Shown: positions 42,384 to 52,073 of the stretch, piece by piece
How positions within the stretch are numbered: position 1 is the first letter of the stretch
Layout: each line of letters opens with the position of its first letter
Source: Kibdelosporangium philippinense
GTDB lineage: Bacteria; Actinomycetota; Actinomycetes; Mycobacteriales; Pseudonocardiaceae
Direction: 5' to 3'
Assembly: GCF_021390435.2 (NCBI RefSeq)
Contig: NZ_JAJVCN010000003.1
Span: 744,001-808,000 of the forward strand
Length of the DNA: 64,000 nt
The notes under the pieces: generated by a model
What the model was told of the DNA's origin: nothing
Databases searched by the model: none
What the model saw: the letters and a program-made list of their open reading frames with translations, nothing else
Made by a program: the position numbers and the translations under genes

Positions 42384-43777
42384 GCACGGTTCTGTGAGGG
42401 GCCAGGGGTGAGATTCCCCTGGCCTACTCGGCGATCTCGAAGAAGACGCGGTGGCCGCGTCAGAGACTGTAGTTGATGATCGCCTGGCCCGGTGGCAGGC
42501 CGGGTTTGATGACATGTTCGCGCTGGTCGCGGGCCGTTTCGCGCAGGCCGACTCGCGGCGACGGGCCCGGATGTACCTGCTTGGGCTGCTCTCGGGTGCC
42601 GAGCGGAAAAACTCCTGGACGCTGGCCGAGCAGGCTGGCGACCTGACTCCCGATGGCATGCAGCGGCTGCTGAACTTCTACCGCTGGGACGCCGAGGCGG
42701 TCCGTGATGATCTGCGTGGGTACGTGCTGGAGCACCTGGGTGACCCGAGCGGTATCGCGGTGGCGGACGAGACTGGTTTCCTGAAGAAGGGAACCAAATC
42801 CGCCGGGGTTCAACGCCAGTATTCCGGCACTGCCGGGCGGATCGAGAACTGCCAGCTCGGCGTGTTTCTGACCTATACCTCGAGCAAGGGTCGGGCATTG
42901 ATCGACCGCGAGCTCTACCTGCCGGCGTCGTGGACGGGTGACCGGGAACGCTGTCAGGAAGCCGGAATCGGCGCCGAGGTCGAGTTCGCGACCAAACCCA
43001 TGCTGGCCCAGAACATGCTCGAGCGCCTGCTGAACACAGGTGTCGAGGTGGGCTGGTTCACCGCCGACGAGGCCTACGGCGACAACCCTGGACTGCGGGC
43101 ATGGCTGGAAGAGGTCAACCTCAACTACGTCATGGCCGTCTCCTGTGACCAGCACTTCATCACCCCGAAAGAGTCTGTGCGGGCCGACGAACTGGTCCGC
43201 AGCGCGCCCCGCAAGGGCTGGCAGCGCCTGTCGGCCGGGCTGGGCAGCAAGGGCCACCGCCTGTATGACTGGCTACTGGTGGACCCCGGAGCAGATGAGC
43301 ACCTGTTGCTGGTTCGCCGTTCGATCAGCAAGCCCACCGAGCTGGCCTACTACATCTGCCACACCCATCACCCGGTGCCGCTGGCCGAACTCGTCCGCGT
43401 CGCCGGATCCCGTTGGGGTGTCGAGGAAACCTTCCAGTTCGCCAAGAACGAGACCGGGCTCGATCATTACCAAGTTCGTAAGTACCACGCCTGGTATCGG
43501 CATATCACCCTGTCCATGCTCGCGGCCGCGTTCCTCGCTGTCACCGCCTACGCTGAACGGTTACGCGACGAAAAAGGGGCACCAGAGCCGACACGGCGTG
43601 CCTGATTCCACTGTCCTGCAACGAAATCAGGCGTCTGTGGGCCGCGTTGACCCACCCTGCGCACGCTGAGGCGCACATCGCACACTGGTCAGACTGGCGA
43701 CGACGACGCCAAACCCAAGCCCGTCACAGCCACTACCAGCGACAACGCATCAAACATCCCAGACTGCCGTTGCCGTA
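42384..43777 (+). mobile_element. IS701-family insertion sequence B
   Basis: About 1,394 bases. The ends (GCACGG on the left, complement GTACGG on the right) are short and imperfect. Flanks are TTAA on the left, shared with element A, and CTAA on the right, into whose TA the right IS630 copy has inserted. The boundaries are less sure than for element A. Confidence 0.7.
42451..43605 (+). CDS. IS701-family transposase B
   Basis: 384 residues from GTG 42451. Motifs parallel transposase A: IAVADETGFLKKGTKSAGVQ, GWFTADEAYGDNPGLRAWL and GVEETFQFAKNETGLDHYQV. The two elements are transcribed outward-to-inward in opposite directions and sit end to end. Divergence between the two proteins shows they are separate lineages rather than a duplication in place. 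Confidence 0.9.
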   Translation: MAASETVVDDRLARWQAGFDDMFALVAGRFAQADSRRRARMYLLGLLSGAERKNSWTLAEQAGDLTPDGMQRLLNFYRWDAEAVRDDLRGYVLEHLGDPSGIAVADETGFLKKGTKSAGVQRQYSGTAGRIENCQLGVFLTYTSSKGRALIDRELYLPASWTGDRERCQEAGIGAEVEFATKPMLAQNMLERLLNTGVEVGWFTADEAYGDNPGLRAWLEEVNLNYVMAVSCDQHFITPKESVRADELVRSAPRKGWQRLSAGLGSKGHRLYDWLLVDPGADEHLLLVRRSISKPTELAYYICHTHHPVPLAELVRVAGSRWGVEETFQFAKNETGLDHYQVRKYHAWYRHITLSMLAAAFLAVTAYAERLRDEKGAPEPTRRA

Positions 43778-43780
43778 CTA

Positions 43781-44957
43781 AAGATCTTTCGGTATTTGAG
43801 TGAATTGTGTCATAGGGAAAGGCCGGTGTGGTCGAGGAAGTTGAAGCACAGTTGGTAGCTGCTGCCGACGCGTTCCAGGCCGGCCTGGGTGGCGGTGTGG
43901 GCCTCGTCGATGGTGTCCGGGCACAAGTTGGCCAGCTCGGTGGCTTTGACGTTGCCCCACACCATTTCCATCGGGTTGAGGTCGGGGGCGTAGCCGGGCA
44001 ACGGTTCCACGCGCAGCCAGTGTCGTTGGGTGGCCAGCCATTCCTTCATGGCCGCGGAACGGTGGGCGGGCAGGCCGTCCCAGATCAGGGTGACTTTCTG
44101 GCGGTCAAGGTGATCGAGCAGAGCGGTGAGGAACTCGATCAGCGAGGCGGTGTTGTAGGCGCCTTCTTTGATGCCGAACACGAACACGGCCTCGCTGCGG
44201 TCGGGCCGGTAGGCCAGCGCGCCGGACATCGACAGGCGTTTCCAGGAGAACCGGTGGGTCAGCACCGGGGTCTGACCGCGTGGCGCCCAGGTGGCCCGTA
44301 CTACGGGCAGCAGGGAGAATCCGGACTCGTCCTGGAAGCAGATCCAGGCCCTTCGGCGCCGGGCGCTTTTTTTATGCGTGGCCACTCCTTTTTCACCCAC
44401 CTGTCGATGGCCTCCTGGTCGCGTTCGGTGGCGCGGCGGGCGGGACGCTGCCTGCTCCAGCCCAGCCGCTCGCGCAGGATCGTCCAGGTCTGGGTTTGCG
44501 AGTACCGCACCCCGGTGACCTTCTCGATGACCTTGGCCACCCGTGCCAGTGTCCACATGTCGGTCGGGAATCCGTTCGCCTTCGGCCCCTGCGCCAGCGC
44601 GCCGGCCACCTCGGCCACCTGCTCGTCGGTCAGCTTGGGCAGCCGCCCGGCACGACCAGCCCCGGCCAATGCCTGCCGTCCGCCGGCCGACCACGCCCGG
44701 TGCCACCGTGAGGCGGTCTGCGCCGAGACTCCCAACTCCACCACCACATCGACCTGCCGCTTGCCGCGGTCGAACATCTCCGCTGCCCGCATCCGACGTT
44801 CTCGCAACGCCTCAAAATCACGGCGGGCAGCTACTTTCTTGCCGCTACGGCCTTTCCGACGCTGGCCGGCCGATCGTGACGGTTCTGGCACACCACGATT
44901 GTCCTACCAGGCAAGGCGAATCACCCGCAACGACTCACCCTATTACCGAAAGATCTT
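43781..44957 (-). mobile_element. IS630-family insertion sequence, right copy
   Basis: 1,177 bases, inverted relative to the left copy, with no difference seen in the encoded proteins. It is flanked by TA (43779 and 44958). The transposase start faces outward in both copies. Confidence 0.92.
43810..44891 (-). CDS. IS630-family transposase, right copy
   Basis: Same two-frame enzyme as at 39799-40880, on the minus strand, with the AAAAAAA slip site at about 44367-44373. The translated frames of both copies are the same as far as compared, implying a recent duplication or gene conversion. Confidence 0.88.
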
Positions 44958-45079
44958 TAACCACGATTTCCCGCCGGGTCGGCGCCGCTGGCCATTTCGT
45001 CCATCTTGAGCGCACGCGCCGCGGCGAAGCGGACGCGATCGGGCAGCACCGCGGATGTTGACGTCGACCTGGCGGTCGG

Positions 45080-45265
45080 TCACGGCAGCTGGCTCGTCGG
45101 CGAAGAAACCGGTCGGCATGAACGCCACCGAGCTTGGGCGCGTTGCGCCGCCCAGGTCGCCAGCGAGTCGCCGATTCCATGGCAGAAGATCACGGTCATT
45201 CGGGCGTCTGACGGTCCGTCCGCTTCGGCGTAAAGCCTGGTCCCGTCGTTGGTGACCAAGTACAT
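45080..45265 (-). pseudogene. 5' fragment of an alpha/beta-hydrolase gene
   Basis: From ATG 45265 the first 40 residues (TNDGTRLYAEADGPSDARMT, then VIFCHGIGDSLATWAAQR) match the start of alpha/beta-hydrolases of the lysophospholipase type, including the oxyanion HG motif. The frame then turns into Arg/Ser-rich nonsense, and there is no GxSxG nucleophile. The remainder was probably lost when the IS array arrived or by an internal deletion. It is divergent from the acyl-CoA dehydrogenase gene. Confidence 0.5.
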
Positions 45266-45911
45266 GCGTCCAGGTTCATCCGCGCGGGCTGGCGCCGCCA
45301 TGACCGATACGCGCGGGATGGTCACGGACCACGAGCGGCGCGGTCATGGCTCGGCGGCGCGCTCGGGAGCAGGCTGGACGGAACGAAGTTGAGGGGAGCG
45401 CGAATGCCCGGCTGGATGCGTGACGACCACAAGGCCTTGGCGGAGTTGGCGTACGAGTTCTTCGCCAAGGAATGCGCGCCGAATGAGCAGCGGTGGGGCC
45501 ATCAGCAGCACGTAGACCGCGAGGTCTGGAACAAGGCGGGCGAGCTGGGCCTGTTGTGCGCCTCCATCCCCGAGGAATACGGCGGGGGCGGCGGCGATTT
45601 CGGGCATGAGGCCGCGATCGTGGAGGCGCAGATCCGGGCGCTCGCACCGAGTTTCGGCGGGCCGGTGCACTCGGGGATCATCGCTCACTACATCAACGCA
45701 TACGGCACGCACGAGCAGAAGCTGAAGTGGCTGCCGAAGATGGCCACCGGCGAGGTGGTCGCGGCGATCGCGATGACCGAACCGGGCACCGGGTCAGACC
45801 TCCAGGGCATCAGGACCACCGCGATCAAGGACGGCGACGAGTACGTCCTCAACGGGTCGAAGACCTTCATCACCAACGGTTTCCTCTGCGATCTCGTTGT
45901 CGTCGCTGCTA

Positions 45912-46850
45912 GGGTCTGTTTCGAAAGTCATGGGAGCCACTCGTTGATCGCTGCGATGGTGACCGTGGTTTCGTAGCGAACGGCGAGCTTGTCGTATCTG
46001 GTGGCGACGGCTCGGTTTCGTTTGAGACGGTTGATCCCGCACTCGACAGCGTGCCGTTGCTTGTAGATCTCCTTGTCGAATGCGGGTGGTCGTCCTCCGT
46101 GTGAGCCCTTGTTCTTGCGGTTGCGGACCTGGTCGGCCTTGTCCGGGATGGTGCAGCGGATACCGCGCCTGCGCAGGTAGGCGCGGTTGGCGCGGGACCC
46201 GTAGGCTTTGTCGCCGAGCACCCGATTCGGGCGGCAGCGCGGCCGACCGCGATCCCGCCGGGGTACCCGGATACGGTCGAGCACCACCTGAAACTGGGGC
46301 GAGTCACCTCGCTGGCCAGCGGTGATCACGATTGATAAGGGCTTTTGTCCCTGCTCGACCGCCAGGTGAGTCTTGGTCGTCAACCCGCCTCGGGAGCGCC
46401 CCAGCCCGTGATCGGCCGGTTCGACCTCGACCCCGCCCGGAGACTCCTTCTGGAGATCCCCTTTTGACGCGCACCAGCCGCGTGCTGGTGCGCACGAGCC
46501 ACCGTGGAGTCCACGCTGACATCCCAGGTGATCAGGCCCGCAGCGTCCGCGTCCGCCTGCAACGCGACCAGAATCCTCTTCCACGTGCCATCCCGTTGCC
46601 ACCGCCGGAACAAGCCATACACCGTCTCCCACGGGCCGTAACGCTCCGGCAGATCCCGCCACGGCACACCGGTTCGAACCCGAAACCGGATCCCGTCAAT
46701 AAGCTTCCGCTTCGCATGCTTCGGCGGCCTGCCAGGCTTCTTGCCCCTGGGCAGCAAGGGTTCCAGCTTCGCCCACTGCTCGTTGGTCAGATCACCACGC
46801 CCCACGAATCAAGATCATCTCAAACCTTGATCAACTTGTGAAACAGGCCC
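45912..46850 (-). mobile_element. IS5-family (IS427-type) insertion sequence, copy 2
   Basis: 939 bases with the same ends as copy 1 and TA flanks at 45910 and 46851. It is in the same orientation as copy 1, 22.8 kb away, so recombination between them would delete the intervening region. Confidence 0.93.
45928..46805 (-). CDS. IS427-type transposase, copy 2
   Basis: Two overlapping frames, as in copy 1 at 23121-23998. The first frame (46805-46380) carries the helix-turn-helix region and first Asp; the second (to 45928) carries the rest of the DDE domain. No residue differences from copy 1 were seen. It is on the strand opposite to the disrupted acyl-CoA dehydrogenase gene. Confidence 0.88.
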
Positions 46851-47478
46851 TAAGACCGACCCGGCTGAAGGTGCTGCCGGTGTGTCGCTGATCGTGGTCG
46901 AGCACGGCATTACCAAGGGCCGCAACCTGGAGAAGGTCGGGCAGCACGGCCTGGACACGTGCGAGCTGTTCTTCGACAACGTGCGTGTACCGGCCGCGAA
47001 CCTGCTCGGCGAAGAGGGCCAAGGCTTCCGTTACCTGACGGAACAGCTGCCGCAGGAACGGCTCATCATCGCGGTTCCCGCGGCTGCGTCCATGGCGAAG
47101 GCCGTCGAGTTGACCATCGAGTACGCCAAGGGACGGCACGCGTTCGGCAAACCCATCCTCGCGTTCCAGAACACGCGGTTCGAACTGGCGGAATGCTCGA
47201 CCTTGGTGACGGTCGCGCGTACGTACCTCGACGACTGCATCGCCAAGCACCTTGCGGGCGAGCTGGATGTGGTCGGGGCGGCCAAGGCCAAGTGGTGGTT
47301 GACCGAGCAGCAGAACATCGTGGCTGACCGGTGCCTGCAGCTGTTCGGTGGTTACGGCTACATGGTCGAGTATCCGATCGCCCGGATCTGGACCGATTCC
47401 CGGATCCAGAAGATCTACGGCGGTACCAACGAGATCATGAAGGAGATCATCGGCCGCATGCTGTGAGCCGAGCACGCC

Positions 47479-48564
47479 ATGGGACCTCTCGCTGGAACTC
47501 GCGTTGTCGAGCTCGCAAGCCTCGCGCCTGGCGCGTTCGGCGCCATGATCCTCGCTGATCTGGGCGCCGATGTGTTGCGAGTGGACCGCAAGAGCCGCAA
47601 CCGCGGCCTCGATCTGCCGACCGGGGTGCTCGACCGCGGCCGTAGCACGATTTCTCTGGACCTCAAGGATTCCACGGACCTCGCGACACTGCACCGGATC
47701 ATCGAATCGGCTGACGTGTTCGTGGAGGGGTTTCGGCCTGGGGTCGCCGAACGGCTCGGCCTCGGGCCTGACGATCTTCTGGAACGCAATCCCAGGTTGG
47801 TTTATACCCGGATGACTGGTTGGGGCCAGCAGGGATCGTTGGCGCCGCGGGCTGGGCATGACATCAATTACCTTGCGGTGGCAGGGGTTCTTGAGCCGAT
47901 CGGGCCCAAGGGGCATCGGCCGGTTCCGCCGCTCAACTTGGTCGCGGACCTCGGTGGCGGCGGGATGTTGATGGCGCTTGGGGTGCTTGCGGCCTTGTTG
48001 GAACGGCAGTCCTCTGGTCAGGGCCAGGTTGTCGACGCGGCCATGGTGGACGGTTCGTCGCTGTTGATGACGTTCATTCACGGCATGCGGGATGTCGGGC
48101 TGTGGTCGAACGGGCGCGGCGAGAACATGTTCGACTCTGGCGCGCCTTTCTATGACACGTATGAATGTGCTGACGGCCGGTTTGTCGCGGTCGGGGCGGT
48201 GGAAACCGAGTTCTACGACCAGCTTGTGGCCACATTGGGCTGGGATTCCCCGCCACCGCAGTACGATTTCTCTCGGTGGCCGGAACTCCGGGATCGGCTC
48301 GCGGGTACGTTCAAACAACGCACCCGGGATGAATGGGCCTCGATCTTCGCGGATGTCGATGCGTGTGTTGCTCCTGTTCTCACGCCTGTCGAAGCCCCGG
48401 AACACCCGCACAACGCTGCCCGTGCGGCGTTCGTCCAGGTTGGCGACAGCAGGCAGCCCGCTCCTGCGCCACGGTTCAGCCGAACACCGGCCGATCCGCC
48501 GCAGCCGCTGAACACGTTGGACGCCAAGGAAATGCTCGACAGTTGGACGGTGGAATTGCCGTGA
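47479..48564 (+). CDS. Alpha-methylacyl-CoA racemase-like CoA-transferase family III protein
   Basis: 361 residues, CaiB/BaiF family. It has LAGTRVVELASLAPGAFGAM at the N-terminus, RVDRKSRNRGLDLP for CoA binding, and GWGQQGSLAPRAGHDINYLA. The latter matches the His of alpha-methylacyl-CoA racemases (GHDINY), so it more likely inverts 2-methylacyl-CoA stereochemistry than transfers CoA. It starts 12 bases after the acyl-CoA dehydrogenase stop, and its own stop overlaps the ligase start (GTGA). The role fits branched-chain or sterol side-chain degradation. Confidence 0.88.
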   Translation: MGPLAGTRVVELASLAPGAFGAMILADLGADVLRVDRKSRNRGLDLPTGVLDRGRSTISLDLKDSTDLATLHRIIESADVFVEGFRPGVAERLGLGPDDLLERNPRLVYTRMTGWGQQGSLAPRAGHDINYLAVAGVLEPIGPKGHRPVPPLNLVADLGGGGMLMALGVLAALLERQSSGQGQVVDAAMVDGSSLLMTFIHGMRDVGLWSNGRGENMFDSGAPFYDTYECADGRFVAVGAVETEFYDQLVATLGWDSPPPQYDFSRWPELRDRLAGTFKQRTRDEWASIFADVDACVAPVLTPVEAPEHPHNAARAAFVQVGDSRQPAPAPRFSRTPADPPQPLNTLDAKEMLDSWTVELP

Positions 48565-50186
48565 CCATGTGCGAGGTCTTCCAGAAAACTGTTGCCTTGT
48601 ATCCGGACGTCGTTGCCCTACGTACTCTGGACGACAGTGTTCGGATCACCTGGCGAGAATACGGGTCGCGGGTTCGCCAGATCGCCGGCAAGCTGCATGC
48701 CTCAGGTGTCAGGAAAGGCGACACGGTTGCCCTGATGATGACCAACCGGCCGGAGTTCCATCTGGTCGACACGGCCGTGTTCCACCTTGGGGCGATTCCG
48801 TTCTCGATTTACAACACCAGTTCCGCCGGGCAGATCGCGTATCTCTTCGCCAACGCGGAGAACCGGATCGTGGTGTGCGAGAAGCAGTTCGAGCCGCTGG
48901 TCAGTTCGGCGCGGACCGTGCTGGGCATCGAGGATCTCGCCGGGGGCAGCGAGGAATTCGACTTCGAGTCGGTGTGGCGCGCGGTGTCACCAGATGACGT
49001 GCTGACGCTCATCTACACGTCAGGCACGACTGGCCCGCCCAAAGGCGTTGAGATCACGCACCGGAACATCAAGTTCAGCATGGATGCCGCGTTGAGTTTG
49101 GCGCACTTCTCGGCCGCTGCTGTCGATGGGCGCGTGTTGTCTTATCTGCCCGATGCGCATATGGCCAACCGGTACTTCGCGCACTACTTGCCGATGTGCA
49201 CGGGCGCCACTATCACGTGCGTAAGCGATCCGAAGACCTTGGCTGCGGCGCTTTCCGCGATCCGGCCGACGGTTTTCCTTGGGGTGCCGATGGTCTGGTA
49301 CCGCATCAAGGCTGGGATCGAGAAGGCCGTCGCGGCTCAGTCTGGGCTCAACCGCCTGATCGGGGAATGGGCGTTGCGCACGGCTCATCAGCCTCACGGC
49401 TGGCAATACGCGCTGACCCGTCGCCTGGTGTTGGACAAACTTCCGGCGAAGGTCGGGTTGGACGCTTGTGCCGCGCCGATCAGCGGGGCTGCGCCGATTT
49501 CCGTTGATGTGCTGAAGTTCTTTGCCGCGATAGGTATTCCGGTCTGCGAAGGCTGGGCTATGTCAGAGTCTTCCGTGCACGGCACCGTGAATCAGCCTGA
49601 CGCGCTGCGCCCCGGAACCGTCGGGCAGCCCATGCCGGGCGTCGAGGTGAAGCTCGCCGAGGACGGGGAATTGTTGTTGCGTAGCCCGGCGGTGATGAAG
49701 GGTTATCGCAAGGATCCGGTCAAGACCGCCGAGGCCGTCGACGCTGATGGATGGCTGCACACGGGCGATATCGGCACTATCTCCGACGATGGCTATGTGT
49801 CCATCGTGGACCGCAAGAAGGAACTGATCATCAACGCGGCGGGTAAGAACATGTCGCCTGCCAACATCGAGAACGCGGTCAAGGTGGCCAGTCCGCTGAT
49901 CGGGTCTGTGGTCGCGATCGGTGACCGGCGGCCGTACATCGTCGCCCTGATCACGTTGGATCCCGAGGCTGGCGTGGCGCCTGACGATCCGGAAACCGTG
50001 AAAATCGTGGCAAAAGCGGTGCAGGAGGCCAACAAGACGCTGTCGCGGGTTGAGCAGATCAAGAAGTTCCGCATCCTGCCGGTGTACTGGCTGCCCGGCG
50101 GCCCCGAGCTGACACCAACCATGAAGCTCAGGCGCAAGCCGATCGCCGAGCGCTACGCCAACGAAATCGCAGGTCTCTACTCGTGA
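48561..50186 (+). CDS. Long-chain or steroid acyl-CoA ligase (AMP-forming)
   Basis: 541 residues from GTG 48561, which overlaps the upstream stop; ATG 48567 is an alternative. It activates a carboxylic acid with ATP and CoA. Motifs present are LIYTSGTTGPPKGVEITHRN (P-loop), CEGWAMSESSVHGTVNQ, DGWLHTGDIGTISDDGYVSI and the C-terminal Lys hinge region DRKKELIINAAGKNMSPANI. It resembles long-chain FadD15-type ligases. The last gene of the operon, it stops inside palindromic element copy 3. Confidence 0.92.
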   Translation: MTMCEVFQKTVALYPDVVALRTLDDSVRITWREYGSRVRQIAGKLHASGVRKGDTVALMMTNRPEFHLVDTAVFHLGAIPFSIYNTSSAGQIAYLFANAENRIVVCEKQFEPLVSSARTVLGIEDLAGGSEEFDFESVWRAVSPDDVLTLIYTSGTTGPPKGVEITHRNIKFSMDAALSLAHFSAAAVDGRVLSYLPDAHMANRYFAHYLPMCTGATITCVSDPKTLAAALSAIRPTVFLGVPMVWYRIKAGIEKAVAAQSGLNRLIGEWALRTAHQPHGWQYALTRRLVLDKLPAKVGLDACAAPISGAAPISVDVLKFFAAIGIPVCEGWAMSESSVHGTVNQPDALRPGTVGQPMPGVEVKLAEDGELLLRSPAVMKGYRKDPVKTAEAVDADGWLHTGDIGTISDDGYVSIVDRKKELIINAAGKNMSPANIENAVKVASPLIGSVVAIGDRRPYIVALITLDPEAGVAPDDPETVKIVAKAVQEANKTLSRVEQIKKFRILPVYWLPGGPELTPTMKLRRKPIAERYANEIAGLYS

Positions 50187-50225
50187 GTGGTTATAGGCGT
50201 TAGAACACGGATAACCACTCACGAG
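50180..50225. repeat. Dispersed palindromic element, copy 3
   Basis: 14-base arms CTCGTGAGTGGTTA and complement, loop core GTTAGAAC. It lies between the convergent ligase and AraC genes. The ligase TGA (50184-50186) is in the left arm, and the AraC-type gene ends inside the right arm (TGA 50221-50219 on the minus strand). Confidence 0.85.
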
Positions 50226-51226
50226 AGGTGACCAGGGCGGTAGGCGCCTGGCGGGCTGCCGGTCCAGCGGCGGAAGGCTCGGCGGAAGGCGCTTGCTTCG
50301 GAGAAGCCGAGCCGTACGGCCAGATCGTCGACGGACTCTTCACCTCGGACGAGGCTGGCGATGGCCGCATCCCGGAGGATCTCCTCCTTGATCTCACTGA
50401 CCGACGTCTTCTGCTCCCGCAGCAACCTCCGCAAGTGCTGCACGCTGACCGACAGCCGGTCCGCGATCTCCTCCGCGGTCGGCCACGTCCCGCTCAGCCC
50501 ACGCTCCAAAATCCTGCGTACCTGGTCGGCCGTGGTGCTGCCGAAGTCACGCCGGGCGTACCAGACTCCGGGTTGATCACCCAGGTACTCAGCCAGGTCC
50601 TTCTCGCCCCGCACCACCGGCGCGACGAGCAGCGCGCTGTCGAACTCCAGCGCGACCCGGCCTGCTGGCGCGTCGAATGTGGGTATCCGGCCGTACATCG
50701 GCTGGTAGTCAGCCGCATATGGCGGCTCTGGATACGGCAGTTCCACCGCCCGCAGCACGATCCGTCGACCGATCAGCCAGCTGGACAGCCGGTGCACGAG
50801 CGCGATCAACAGCTCAGTCCCCAGATGTTCGGGGTCTTCGAGGCTGCTGACGTCCATCTCGACGCGCGTGATCGTCTCGCCGAATGTGGCACGGACCCGC
50901 GGCACGCCGGTCAGCACCTTGCTCGCGCCGCAGAACCGGATGATCACCGTTCGCAGGTCAGCGGCGTGAATGATGGACAGCGAGACGAACTTCATCGTGC
51001 CGAGCGGGATCGGCGGGCCGATGCCGAACAGTTCATCGTTCGTCAGATGCCACAGGCCGCGGGTCACATTCGCCATTTGCTCGATCGTGACGCGGGTTTT
51101 TGGCCGGTAGGCGATGTCGCCGGGGATGCCTGCGGCCCGCAGCAGCGGCATGACGTCCGTGCCACGCCGTTGTGCCTGCTTGAGCAGGCGATGCACCACG
51201 TGGATCGGCACCGTCTGCGTGGACAT
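50219..51226 (-). CDS. AraC-family transcriptional regulator
   Basis: 335 residues. The N-terminal Arabinose_bd-type sensor domain (about 15-200) is followed by two helix-turn-helix motifs at the C-terminus (EEIADRLSVSVQHLRRLLRE and DDLAVRLGFSEASAFRRAFR, then WTGSPPGAYR). It lies 7 bases after the SDR gene, as the last gene of the MaoC-thiolase-SRPBCC-SDR operon, and faces the acyl-CoA ligase operon. It probably activates one or both lipid operons in response to a fatty or steroid acid. Confidence 0.9.
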   Translation of the reverse strand: MSTQTVPIHVVHRLLKQAQRRGTDVMPLLRAAGIPGDIAYRPKTRVTIEQMANVTRGLWHLTNDELFGIGPPIPLGTMKFVSLSIIHAADLRTVIIRFCGASKVLTGVPRVRATFGETITRVEMDVSSLEDPEHLGTELLIALVHRLSSWLIGRRIVLRAVELPYPEPPYAADYQPMYGRIPTFDAPAGRVALEFDSALLVAPVVRGEKDLAEYLGDQPGVWYARRDFGSTTADQVRRILERGLSGTWPTAEEIADRLSVSVQHLRRLLREQKTSVSEIKEEILRDAAIASLVRGEESVDDLAVRLGFSEASAFRRAFRRWTGSPPGAYRPGHLS

Positions 51227-51233
51227 GCGAACA

Positions 51234-52073
51234 CTATGCCCAAGGTGCGAGCTGTTCGCCCAGTTCAGCCGGGTCCCATGGGCCTTCGGTCTCGACGGTG
51301 GCGACCATGGTCCAGCCTTCGAGCAGCGAGATCGCGCCGCCCTGGACCGTGAAGACCTTGCCGGTGAACGGGCATTTCTCGCTGGCCAGGTAGGCCACGG
51401 CTGGTGCGATGTTGCTGGGGTCGAAGGCGTCGAACTCGCCTTCCGGGACCTCTTCGGCGAACATCGCGCCCATACCCGGGGTCGCCAGGGTCAGCCGGGT
51501 CCTGGCGATCGGCGCGATGGCGTTCACGCGCACGCCGTAGCGTTCCATCTCCATGGCCGCGACCAGGGTCATCGCCGCGATGCCCGCCTTGGCCGCGCCG
51601 TACACGGTCTGACCTGGGTTGGGCATGGTCGTGCCGGAAATCGACGTGGTGTTGATGATCGAGCCTTGCGGCTGGCGACCGGCCCTCGACTCGGCCTTCC
51701 AGTACGCGGCGGCGTGGTGCATGACCGCGAAATGCCCCTTGAGGTGCACGCCGATCACGGCGTCGAACTGGGCTTCCTCGGTCGATGCCAGGAAGGAGTC
51801 ACGCAGGATGCCCGCGTTGTTGACCACCACGTCCAGCTGTCCGAACTCATCGACCGCCTGCTGGACAACGCTTTTCGCGTGGGCCCAATCGGCGACGCTG
51901 CCAGCGTTGGCCACGGCGACACCGCCCGCGGCTGTGATCGTGTCGACGACTTCCTGAGCAGGCTCGTGGTCGACGTCATTGACAACGACATGCACGCCTT
52001 CCTTCGCGAGCAGGAGAGCGTGCTCACGTCCGATGCCGCGGCCCGCGCCTGTCACAATCGCGACGCGTGCCAT
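51234..52073 (-). CDS. Short-chain dehydrogenase/reductase, 3-hydroxyacyl-CoA dehydrogenase-like
   Basis: 279 residues. The NAD-binding TGAGRGIGREHALLLAKEG (about 8-26), NNAGILRD, catalytic Ser in NTTSISGTT and YGAAKAG (YxxxK) are all present. The long form and sequence resemble the dehydrogenase part of type-4 17-beta-hydroxysteroid dehydrogenase (MFE-2). It would oxidise the 3-hydroxyacyl-CoA made by the MaoC hydratase. The ATG overlaps the SRPBCC stop by one base (TGATG). Confidence 0.9.
   Translation of the reverse strand: MARVAIVTGAGRGIGREHALLLAKEGVHVVVNDVDHEPAQEVVDTITAAGGVAVANAGSVADWAHAKSVVQQAVDEFGQLDVVVNNAGILRDSFLASTEEAQFDAVIGVHLKGHFAVMHHAAAYWKAESRAGRQPQGSIINTTSISGTTMPNPGQTVYGAAKAGIAAMTLVAAMEMERYGVRVNAIAPIARTRLTLATPGMGAMFAEEVPEGEFDAFDPSNIAPAVAYLASEKCPFTGKVFTVQGGAISLLEGWTMVATVETEGPWDPAELGEQLAPWA

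Larger units (their letters stand above)
39733..44957. mobile_element. Symmetric IS630-IS701-IS701-IS630 array (composite-transposon-like)
   Basis: 5,225 bases. Two IS630-family copies of equal length lie in inverted orientation and flank two different IS701-family elements. The whole is flanked by TA (39731 and 44958). Read without the IS630 copies, the IS701 pair is flanked on both sides by CTAA. It could have moved as a composite unit or arisen by stepwise nesting. Confidence 0.75.
45404..47466 (+). pseudogene. Acyl-CoA dehydrogenase split by an IS427-type element
   Basis: The ATG at 45404 follows GGGGAG. The first part (45404-45911) holds the N-terminal helical domain and the FAD-binding ATGEVVAAIAMTEPGTGSDL. 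After the IS (45912-46850) the gene resumes with LFFDNVRVPAANLLGEEGQG and ends with the catalytic-Glu region (IQKIYGGTNEIMKEIIGRML). Removing the IS and one TA gives 374 codons and the junction Val-Val-Ala-Ala-Lys-Thr-Asp. It introduces the first double bond into an acyl-CoA and is the first gene of a three-gene lipid operon. Polar effects on the two downstream genes are possible. Confidence 0.93.

Noticed and set aside
44935..45180. Gene reading out of the right IS630 end toward the island
   Set aside because: Composed of IS end plus low-complexity Arg/Pro sequence; no start signal or family match.
19104..45265. Right attachment site repeating the tRNA-Arg 3' end
   Set aside because: No second copy of the T-arm/acceptor sequence was found by eye; the integrated element is probably incomplete.
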